Source: Pteria penguin (taxonomy: Eukaryota; Mollusca; Bivalvia; Pterioida; Pteriidae). From it: a stretch of DNA of 64,000 bases. Shown here in pieces: positions 13,738-25,700 of the stretch (position 1 is its first letter; each line of letters starts with the position of its first letter). A program made the translations under genes and the position numbers. The stretch is from the NCBI GenBank assembly GCA_035048485.1, contig CM068583.1, positions 68,498,306 through 68,562,305 of the forward strand. The letters are read 5' to 3'. Under the pieces are notes generated by a model. That model saw nothing but the letters and a program-made list of their open reading frames with translations, was not told the origin of the DNA and did not search any database.

Positions 13738-16700
13738 CTATAAAACAAAAGTGATGAAAATTTGGAGTATACAGTAGAAGATTTGGTCTACAAGTAATCA
13801 AGACACCAGTCACAAGATATGCCCATGAATTAATAAGCAGTTAAGATATATGGTATTTCAAGGTAAATTTAAAATCAAGATATTAAATAATTCATAGCAT
13901 AAAATTCTATATCCAAATTATATTCTTAAACTTTCTTATTTCAAATAGATCTTTTAATATAGAACAAACCATAAAAATGTCTTGAAGATAATTAAAACCA
14001 TATCAAAAGTAGTACATGTACATAGTTGCTGAACATACCTGGCCATTGGGCCACAAAGAGACATCATTGCCCACCATTAATAGTACACCAAAGAATGACA
14101 CTAAAGAATGCCAAAGGCCTAAAATAGAAAAAATAGTTATAATACAGTAATTACAGTCCAATCCATTATGACTATCATTCAATTATATATGTCTACCACA
14201 GCTCTAACTATATGGTCCAATCATGTCATGACTACAATACAAGCATTAGACAGCTCTCTTTGTATGGTCCAATCATGTCATGATTACAATACAGGCATTA
14301 GACAGCTCTCTTTGTATGGTCCAATCATGTCATGATTACAATACAAGCCTTAGACAACTCTCTTTGTATGGTCCAATCATGTCATGATTACAATACAAGC
14401 CTTAGACAACTCTCTTTGTATGGTCCAATCATGTCATGATTACAATACAAGCCTTAGACAACTCTCTTTGTATGGTCCAATCATGTCATGATTACAATAC
14501 AAGCCTTAGACAGCTCTCTTTGTATGGTCAAATCACGTCTTGATTACAATACAAGCCTTAGACAGCTCGCTTTGTATGGTCAAATCACGTCTTGATTACA
14601 ATACAAGCCTTAGACAGCTCGCTTTGTATGGTCTTAACTTTTTAACAAAGTTGTTAATACAAGGCTAAAGTTCAAGGTCAGGGTCAGTAGGTCAAGGTTA
14701 CAGGGTCAAATATCTTGGTATCAAGCCCAATCCCTTATACTAAATTAGAAATTTGCTTACAGAACTTCCTAACCAAGATAATTTACAAGGCTAATGTTAA
14801 AGGTCAAAGGTTGTCCTGGTATAAGAATGTAGTACTTTTTATGGTGAATCTGAGTGTGTAAAATATAAAAGGCCTATTGCTTACATTGTAACAGAAACAT
14901 GCTTCTCAACCAAGTCATTATTACAAGGCCAAAATTCAAGGTCAAGATCACTAGGTCAATTGGTATCAAAATGTAGTACTTGTTATGGTGAACGTATGTG
15001 TGTGAAGTATGAAAGATCCTTCCTTATACTGTAAGAGAAATCTGCTTACTGAACATCTTAAACAGATAAAAAGCTGGACAAGATATCATAAAGAACCTAT
15101 GTGTGAAGTATCAAAGCCCCATCCCTATTGATTCAAAAGATATAGCCAAAATTAAATTTTTTTAAAGTAGGTCAAAGTCCAATGTCAAGGTCACTAGGTC
15201 AAAAGTAATGGCATAATTGGAAACTCTGGTCATAAGGAACCTATGTGTAAAGCATTATGTTTGTTCTTCTCTTAGTTGCTGAGATTTTGCTTCAACCAAA
15301 AACTTAACCAAAATGAGTGACACATCTGGGCAGACAGAATGACGGATGGACATTGCCAATTTATAGACTGGAATTGCATTGCAATTTGGCAAAAAATCGA
15401 ATTCAACCAAAACTTAAACAAATAAACAGACGGTGTGGTTATCACAATAAACAACATTGTGAAGTGTGAAGTAAATTTCAGCAAGCAGTCTGAAGATACA
15501 ATGCGATATTTTAACAAGAGTTGTAAAAAGACAACATTGCTTGCCGGCGCGGCATTGTCAGAGGGAAAGCATGTATTTTTTAATGTTCTCTTAATTCAAG
15601 GTCAAGTCCAAGGTAAAGGTCAAAAGTGAACCAGATGAAAGCTCTGGTCACAATGAATCTACAAGTGAAATTCCTATCTTTAATATTTCAAAAGAAAGAG
15701 ACCAGGTAAAAAGTTTTTGAAAAATATGTCAAACTCCAAGGTTAAAGTCACAGGGTCAAAAATCATGGTCCCAAATGAAAAGGCCTTCAATACGATATTC
15801 ATTTGTGAAGTTTCAAAGCTCTACCGTTCTTGGTTCAAAAGTTATAGCCAAGGTTAAAGTTTTAGAAAAGCAGGTCAAACCGCAAAGTCGAAGGTCATGG
15901 TACCAAATCAAAGGGCCTTCTAAAAGGAATCCATGTGTGAAGATTCAAATACCTATCCCAACTGGTTCAAAATTTACAGCTGCATGTAGGTTTTAGTTTT
16001 TAAAAAGTAGGTCAAACTCCAAGATCAAGGTCAAAAATCATGATTCCAAATGAAGGGTCTTCCACAAGCTATTTATGTGTGAAATTTCAAAGACAAGCCC
16101 CTCTTGGTTCAAAAGTTATAGCCAAGGATAAGGTTTTTGAATAGAAGGATAAACTTTAATGTCAAGGTCACAAGGTCAAAAGTCATGGTCCCAAATGATT
16201 GATTGAATATTGTTTTATGTCACTCCATGATTATTTCTTGTATACGGTGACAGCATATGCCTGATGGATTGCATACAAATTTAGACCTTTGCAACGGACC
16301 CATCCGAAGCAGTGAGGGATCTATTATGATCCACGCCTACCATGACATGGGACCTTGGTTTTTTCTGTCTCATCCGAAAGACAAAACACCAGTGCACCCA
16401 GGGATGGAGTCGAACCCGGGACCTCTCAATCATGAGCAGAGCACCTTATCCACTACGCCACACCAAATGAAAAGGCCTTCAACAAAGTATCTATGTGTGA
16501 AGTTTCAAAGCCCTACCCCTCATGGTTCAGAAGTTATAGACAAGGTTAAAGTTTTTGAAAACTAAGTAAAACTCCAAGATGAAGGTGACAGGTCATGGTC
16601 CAAAATGAAAGCTCTTACACACTGTATCCATGTGTGAAGTTTCAAGGCACACATTTGCCTCTCCCTAAGGGTAAGACCCCAGTTTCAAATTTTGGGTCAG

Positions 16701-19700
16701 TGATTTTCCATTTCAGAATTTAGTGAATTCTGTTTCACATTTTTTCAAATTTCACTTTTTCCGTCTTTTTTTTTTTGCCATGTAAATAAGCATAAAATAT
16801 ATCCACATGTTTAAGTATTCATATTTCTAAATAGTAGTTTAATCTATGAACTGACCCCTGAATACTTATGAAAATCAAACAGCTTTAACAAGAAAAATAA
16901 ATCAGTATAACCATGTCAAATACATGTATTTATGATGTTAAACAAGCTGTAACATCAAGAGTTATGAAGAACTTGTAACTACAGTGACTAGTATACATAC
17001 GTATCAAGCAATAAATATTTCTCTCTCAACATGATCTACCATTACATATATTTAGATCTATATATATAAAGGTTTGAATGGAATAAATTAACAAAACAGT
17101 GTACCCGCTATGCATTCATACATGCATATGAAAAGCAGAAATGAAAATAACCTGACACACTCAAAAAAAAAAAAGAAATACAAACACAAATAAAACAACT
17201 AAAAAATCCTCACAACAAACACACAACCAGAAACAGATGTTTTTCAACTACTTCATAATGTACATGTATCACATTGTTATTATGTATGGCGTCTAGCTAT
17301 TTTTAAAAAATCCACACTATGTACTGAAAAGAATATTATTATCACTATAAAAATCATCTTAAAATTGTAACGCCCGACTTCAGCACTGATTCTTGCAAGT
17401 GATGTTGTTTTTTTTTCTTAATCCAAAATGTCAGACCCGATTATTAGACTTGGGTCTGAGTTCCTCCTACTGAGATAGTCAAAAAAATTTGTCAGTAGAA
17501 TATCACTCTCAATTCACATTGTCATTCACTTGTTTTCGTCCAAATCATTCTATATCAGGACATTTAACAAAAGGCTGGTAATAAGCTATTTTATACATAC
17601 TTTAGCTGAATTTTTCCACAATTTCAAATTTTAGATTATGGTTACTGTAAATTCCAATTTTAATGAAACAGGAAGAAATTCAGTGATAGTATATTAAAAA
17701 TCACCTGCTACAGGACTTATGATATGAGTGCATTATCGTCTGGATACATACATGTGAATGACAAAACAAATGGTGAGTAATAAAAAGTTTTGATTTTTTT
17801 TAATTGTAATCGATACTCTCTATGGAAGGAATTCAGACCGAAGCCTTGGGTCTAGTCTGACTGGTTTTTTTTGTTAGCAATAAGTCGTATTGAAACATTT
17901 CTATATACAAACCAAAAAGCAGCTGAATATGATGTCATGAAATTGTACTTAGCTAATACTTGTATTGTGCAAGGAAACTATTGTAAATGAATGACAAAAG
18001 TCGTAGATCATTTTTTGAAAGGACTTTCATGGGAAAAAAGCAAATTTATCAACAAAATATTCAAATAATATTTTCAGAACAAAAATAGTGAATTCTATTT
18101 CAGACTGTTTTATCTGCGTTTCAGTCTGAGATTCCTGCTTTTGTGAAAAATCACTGGCCCTAGAAATCCAAGCGCAAAACTGCAAAGAATCATTTCATAC
18201 AAAAACATCAAATCATTTGTATTTGTAATGGTGTTAAGAACAGGAAGAGTTCCAGCAGACAGACAACTAGACAGACAGACAAACATGACAGACAGACATC
18301 AGCTCCATAGCATAATATATGCAGCATTGTATGTGGATGTATAAAACAGAACAGACTTTGTAATTTCTATCAGCATTACTGTAAAACTTCTTTAGAAAAA
18401 TCTACTTACCTACAGAATTCCATATCAAAAAGTTTTTGTATGATAATTTGGAATTTCTGGTTATAGATCTGAAAGAAAAATCATTTCAAATCCTGCATAT
18501 TATTGTAACAAACACAACCTGAGTTAGAATTATACCTGATCAATCTATAGATCAACCTCTAAATCAAAAGAATACCTCTTTTAATGAGTAACAACATATC
18601 AAAGTTTGTACTGATTTCTTTGAAAGGTTACTGAATTATCACCAAGAAACCCTAAACCAGCACTGTTTTTAGCCAATGATCAGGAGCTTTGACCTCAACT
18701 TACGACTGACTCAATTCAAGCATACAGACTTTATGGATAGGACAAGAATTCCAGTCAAAGTCTAACCATTACTTTAACCCTGGATATATGGAATTCGGCC
18801 AAGATCATGGCCCATCTTTGTTTCATTGTTAACAACTGCCAAGTATCTACCTAATATAAACATGTTTATAGATTTCACAGTCTTCACAAGCTTCGGTGGA
18901 CAGAGGAAACAACACATAAAGACAGAGTCCTCACAATATAAAATATTTACTTATAGAGTGTAGGATTGTCTTCAAGTTCTGACTGCTGGATATGCTGCTC
19001 CGTGATACTGTATAGGAAGATAGGTAGTGATGTCATCGTGATATTGTAGAACATTAAGTAAAAGCTGTCGTAGATAGACTGAAAATAACAAAGATAGGTA
19101 GTGAATGCATCGTAATATTGTAGAACATTAAGTAAAAGCTGTCAGAGATACACTGAAAGTAAACAAAGAAAGGTAGAGATGTCCTCATGATACTGTAGAA
19201 CATTAAGTAAAAGCTGTCACAGACAAACTGAAAATAAACAAAGAAAGTGAAGTCATTGTAATTTTGTAAGACAACAATGAGTCTAGGTCAAGGTCATGAT
19301 ATACATTACAAGCCTAACCCTTACTGTTCGAAAGGTACATTCAATGAAAAACATATGAAACCCTTGTCTCATAGTCACATTGTACGAGAAATCTGCTTCT
19401 TAACCAAATTCAAGATCAAAGTTCAAGGTCAAGGTCACTAGGTCAAATGACTTGGTATGAAAATACAGAACATGTTATGGTGAATGTGTATGTATGTGTG
19501 TGAAATATGAAAGCCCAATCCCTTATACAAGAGAAATCTGCTTACAGAACTCATTAACTAAATTATTCATACAAGATTTAAGTTCAAGGTCACTAGGTCA
19601 AATGCCTTGGTATTGAAATGTAGTACTTGTTATGGTGAATGCATGTGTATGAAATAACAAAGACCTATTACTTATTTTGTAAGAACATTCTTCTTACAGA

Positions 19701-22700
19701 ACTTCTTAACCAAAATATTATTACGACGCCACAGTTCAAGGTTGAAGTCACTAGGTCAAATGTCTTGGTATTAAAATCTAGAACTTGTTATGAGGAATAT
19801 GTGTGTGAAATAAGAAAGCCCTATCCTTAATCTGTGAGAGAAACCTGCTTACAGAATTTCTTAACAAATATGTAATTACAGGTTTAAGTTCAAGGTCACT
19901 AGGTCAAAGGTCTTGACATCAAAATGTAGTACTTTGTGCGGGGAAAATGTGTGTGTGAAATGTGAAAGCCCTATTCCTTATACTGTAAGAGAAATCTGCT
20001 TTCAGAACTTCTTAATCAGATGGAGAGATGGACAGACGAACAGACAGAGAGAGTGATTCTTATATACCTCTCCCTCCCCCCTTCATTTGCAGTGGGTTAA
20101 TAAACAAAGAAAGGTAGTGATGTATTTGTGATATCGTAGAACATTAAGTAATAGCCAACTCAGACAGAATGAAAATAAACAAAGGTCGTCAAGTAACAGA
20201 TCAAAAATAACTGAAAAAAATATTATGTTACAGACATGATAAAGGGTAGTAGAGTAATAGGTCGATCCGGCCTCAAACGAATCTGACCCTAGTCTGATAC
20301 AGCCCCACTGGTCCATCTGACCCTATTTTGAAATATCCAGTAATGCCTTTTGCTATTTTCCCAAGTTTCCTCTGACTTTGGATGTGATCCGTCCTCATCT
20401 TACATTGTTTATCGTTTTCACAAACATAATTTATCTAATCTTCTTCTTCTCGATCTAATCTCAAGCCCACAAGTTACTCTAATTAGAGGTAAATACTCCA
20501 AAAAGGACTATTATATTAGTGGCTTTTTTGTTCTCTGATATTTACTTCTTAATACTGTGTGTGAATTTGTGTTTTTCTTTCTCTCTTTATATGTGAATCA
20601 TTTTGTTTCATGAATGTGATAATATGTCACAAGGATACTAAATGTCTATTTTTAAAATCAAAAAGATATCAACAGTTTGTTTGCAGTGAGTATTATTTTA
20701 TACATTTTAGTACAAATGGTAATTTACCTGTTGTGAGAAGGCAGAGTAAAATGCAAAGAAAAACTGGGCAGTTATGAAGGCTACATTCTGAAATAAATGA
20801 TAGAATTGGAAGTTTATCAGCAATCATTATTAAGATACAAGTTGTGTACAGATGGTTCTAATTTCTGTTATTTATGATTAATGACTAATTTCTTACTGTA
20901 ATTATAATATCAATTTAAATCCTATACCAATTAATTACAGTCAAACTTCGATAACTTGAATGTCAAACACTCAAAAGCCGTCGGAAACTTGCCGTGGCAT
21001 CCTACAGTCCCGAGAACATTTTGAATATTTTAATGTTATTTGCCTTCTCAAACTCGAATACCCTCATAATCTAAAAGTAATTTTCAAGTTCCAATGACAA
21101 ATTTCTACTTACTTTCACCTCAGAAAACTCGAAGCATTTAACTGTCGGAAACTTGAAGCAAATAACAGGATAGAAAGCAATTGGCTTGTTTACCCAGCGA
21201 TTAAAATTACATGATTGTGTGTGTCCAAGAACTTATTAACATTCCTTAGTGGGTCCAAGTTTGATGAATTAACAGTCGTTGGTGCTTCCAAGCTTGATGG
21301 ATTTTAACAGATTTGATGTTGTGTATGAGATTGTATATATTACATGTTTCATCCACATTAGTAATTTTGAAAACAAGAGGCCCAAGTGGGCCTATATCGC
21401 TCACCTGAGTACCTAGATGATCAGTCATGCATGAAGGAAGAATTCATTTATTTTTGCATTAATGTGACTCGGTCAACACAGATGTTGAAAATATGTCAAA
21501 TTTTATTTCAGGCTAGAATAAAAAACAACACTTTTTAGCACTTCCACTCAGGTGATTTTGATATTAAGCATTTCCTTTGTCTCTGCAAGATGTCATTCAA
21601 GGCAACAAGTTAGTCATTTTCTTTAGATGGGGCCTTTTGTTGACTGATTTCAAGTCTGGGTCATGAACAACAATTGTTTCAAATATTGTCCACATCTAAC
21701 TTAAAATTGCCTAATTCATATGTTGAGTGTTGAGAAACATCTAAAAACTTATTTAGATGTGTAAAGAAATGAAAAAAAATTTTTTGACCACAGCTGGATT
21801 TGAACCGCTACTCTCCATATTTCAATTACCAAGTGGTATATGTACCATTGTGAGAACTGCTTTTTAGACATGGTGACATTATCTGTTAACCAATTTGGAT
21901 GAAATTTACCATATTGATAGAGGACTTTTAGTACTTCATGTATTCCATGTTTCATTAAAATCTTTCATGCGGTATAACAGTAGAAGTGAAAAATGTGATT
22001 GAATTGTTCCTATACACCCTCATTTGGAAGTCTTAAAAAATTCATAGAAAATCCAAAAATTGAGATATTGACAAAATTCTTTCAAAGTAACAATCTTTAC
22101 CATAATTATGATCACAATAGTCCATAAGAAATCATCATTATCAATTAACTAGGAAATATGACACTTTTTTTCTGCATTGAATCACCAAGTCCAAAGAAAT
22201 GTCGAAAAAAAATTATAAAATTTGATTTTGGAAGGGAACCAAAATGACAATACGTCTTCACTCATCCCTCTAGATCATTTCTATGCATTCTGTTTGTCTC
22301 TGTATACAGCCCGTATGAAAAAGAATATTGTTAAAGGAGGGAACTCTTTTGTGACCTACTTTTGACTATTGTGGCGCCACCTGTAAAGAGGTCTGGACAA
22401 AAACAACAGAATTTGAAGAGGATCATAAGTGACTTATTTCTACCAAGATTTATTAAAATCCTTCAAACAGTTTTGTAGAAAAAGTTGAAAATGTGAAAAA
22501 TGGCCTCCCCCCCCCCTTTTTTTTTTGGAAGTCTTAAACATAAAATTCCTAATTTCATATGTTGAGTGTTGAGAAACATCTAAAAACTTATTTAGATGTG
22601 TAAAAAAAAAAAAAAATTTTTTTTGACCACAGCTGGATTTGAACCGCTACTCTCCATATTTCAATTACCAAGTGGTATATGTACCATTGTGAGACCTACT

Positions 22701-25700
22701 TTTTAGACATGGTGGCATTATCTGTTAACCAATTTGGATGAAATTTACCAAATTGATAGAGGACTTTTAGTACTTCATGTATTCCATGTTTCATTAAAAT
22801 CTTTCATGTGGTTTTATAGAAAAAGTTGAAAATGTGAAAAATGGCCAACCCCCCCTTTTTTCTGGAAGTCTTAAAAAATTCATAAAAAATCCAAAAATTG
22901 AGATAACGACAAAATTCTTTCACAATAATATTCCTTACCACAATTGTGATCAAAATAGTCATTAAGAAATCATCAATATCAATTAACTGAAAAACATGAC
23001 ACTTTTCTTCATTGAAATGACTAAGTCCAGAAACACGTCAAAAAAGCGTAAATTTCTATTTGACGGATCTTAACCTCGAACACAATTTTAAATAACCCAT
23101 CTTTATAGATTGTTCAAATGCAATTAGTTTCCCCATTTATGTACTGGTTCTGGAGAAGAAGATGTTTGAAGAGGGGTACCCTTTTGGGCACTTTTGGTCC
23201 CGCCCTGGATCCATCCCTGAGGGAATCTGGATCCCGAACACAAACTTGGTAGAGGACCTTGAGTACTTACTTCCTATGAGGTTTGATGAAATTCTGTGCA
23301 GCCAATCTGGAGAAGAAGTTGAAAATGTTTCAACCAATCAGAGCCAATGGCGGCCATCTTGGATCACGGACTGGCATAAAAAACACAAACTTGGTAGAGG
23401 ACCTTGAGTACTTACTTCTTATGAAGTTTGGTGAAATTCTGTGCAGCGGTTCTGGAGAAGAAGTCGAAAATGTGTCAACCAATCAGAGCCAATGGCGGCC
23501 ATCTTGGATCACGGATCGGCATTAAAAACACAAACTTGGTAGAGGACTTTGAGTACTTACTTCCTATGAAGTTTGGTGAAATTCCGTGCAGCAGTTCTGG
23601 AGAAGAAGTCGAAAATGTGTCAACCAATCAGAGCCAATGGCGGCCATCTTGGATTACGGATCGGCAAAAAAACCACAAACTTGGTAGAGGACCTTGAGTA
23701 CTTACTTCCTATGGAGTTTGGTGAAATTCTGTGCAGCAGTTCTGGAGAAGAAGTCGAAAATGTGTCAACCAATCAGAGCCAATGGCGGCCATCTTGGATT
23801 ACGGATCGGCATAAAAAACACACACTTTGTAGAGGACCTTGAGTACTTACTTCCTATGGAGTTTGGTGAAATTCTGTGCAGCAGTTCTGGAGGAGAAGTC
23901 GAAAATGTATCAACCAATCACAGCCAATGGCGGCCATCTTGGATTACGGATCGGCAAAAAAAACACAAACTTGGTAGAGGACCTTGAGTACTTACTTCCT
24001 ATGGAGTTTGGTGAAATTCTGTGCAGGAGTTCTGGAGGAGAAGTCGAAAATGTGTCAACCAATCAGAGCCAATGGCGGCTATCTTGGATCACGGATCGGC
24101 ATAAAAAACACAAACTTTGTAGAGGACCTTGAGTACTTACTTCCTATGCAGTTTGGTGAAATTCTGTGCAGGAGTTCTGGAGGAGAAGTCGAAAATGTGT
24201 CAACCAATCAGAGCCAATGGCGGCTATCTTGGATCACGGATCGGCATAAAAAACACAAACTTTGTAGAAGACCTTGAGTACTTACTTCCTATGGAGTTTG
24301 GTGAAATTCTGTGCAGCAGTTCTGGAGGAGAAGTCGAAAATGTGTCAACCAATCAGAGCCAATGGCGGCCATCTTGGATCACGGATCGGCATAAAAAACA
24401 CAAACTTTGTAGAGGACGTTGAGTACTTACTTCCTATGCAGTTTGGTGAAATTCTGTGCAGCGGTTCTGGAGGAGAAGTCGAAAATGTAGAAAAGTTAAC
24501 GACGGACGGATGATGGACGCTGCACTATGACAATAGCTCACTTGAGCTACGCTCAGGTGAGCTAAAAACAAGTAGGGTATCATCGTTATTATCTATAGAT
24601 GATTTATTTTAATTTTAACTGCCATAATTATGAAAAAATGTTGTAAATTTATAACAATTATCGACATTAATGAACTTCATCTAACATATTCGGCCAAGCC
24701 CCCAACATTATTGAACAGTGTCAAACCCGATAGAATGGCTTTTTAAGGGTAGATCTCCATGTTGATAAAATGAGAATATTACATCGTCTTTCTGTTATTT
24801 TTAGCATAAAAGTAGTACAAAACGTAAGTAGGTAATAAAGTTCTGTCTTTCCCCCTCTAATTTCTGGAAAATTTCCACAACTTCGCTAACTCAAACCTAC
24901 CGAAACTTGAAGTTATTTCATAGGTCCTGAGCACTTCAAGTCATCGAAGTTTGACTAAATTTTCTTTGTCATACATTAATAATCAATTTGTTTACCTTGT
25001 AAAAGAAATACTGAACCAGTGTTGAGACCCGGATGTAAAAGTAATGACCATGAACCAGCAAGAGACGTCTAAGAAATTTAAATTTAGCAAATGCATAGTC
25101 ACTACTTCTGACAGCTTGTCGTCCCTCTTTCCCCATCAATCCTAAGACATAAAACAATTATTATATAATTAACTTTCGTAAGTCAACCTTTAAGGGATAA
25201 CATAATTCATTTTCTGTGTGTCAACAAGCCAGGGATAAAGGAAAACCATTCACTCTCTGTACATCAACCACCAAGGGATAAAATAAAACAATTCACTCTC
25301 TGTACATCAACCACCAAGGGATAAAATAAAACCATTCACTCTCTGTACATCAACCACCAAGGGATAAAATAAAACAATTCACTCTCTGTACATCAATCCT
25401 CAAGGCATAAAATAAAACCATTCACTCTATGTACATCAACCTTCAATGAATAAAATAAAACAATTCACTCTCTGTGCATCAATCCTCAAGGCATAAAATA
25501 AAACCATTCACTCTCTGTACATCAACCCTCAAGGCATAAAATAAAACAATTCACTCTATGTACATCAACCTTCAATGCAAAAAATAAAACAATTCACTCT
25601 CTGTGCATCAACCCTCAAGGCATAAAATAAAACCATTCACTCTCTGTACATCAACCCTCAAGGCATAAAATAAAACCATTCACTCTATGTACATCAACCA

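Larger units (their letters stand above)
20938..24957. mobile_element. pogo/Tigger-like TIR element split by an H1 insertion
   Basis: The left end CAGTCAAACTTCGATAACTT follows a TA dinucleotide. The right end is the inverted counterpart (AAGTCATCGAAGTTTGACT, 24,938-24,956). TIRs of this CAGT(C/T)AAACYTCG type and TA targets are typical of pogo/Tigger mariner relatives. Arms of about 430 bp (left) and 390 bp (right) remain after removing the insert, and neither encodes a transposase, so it was probably a MITE. Confidence 0.75.

Noticed and set aside
23162..24513. Series of overlapping 80-97 codon open frames
   Set aside because: They recur every 145 bp in shifting frames within a minisatellite and are by-products of it.
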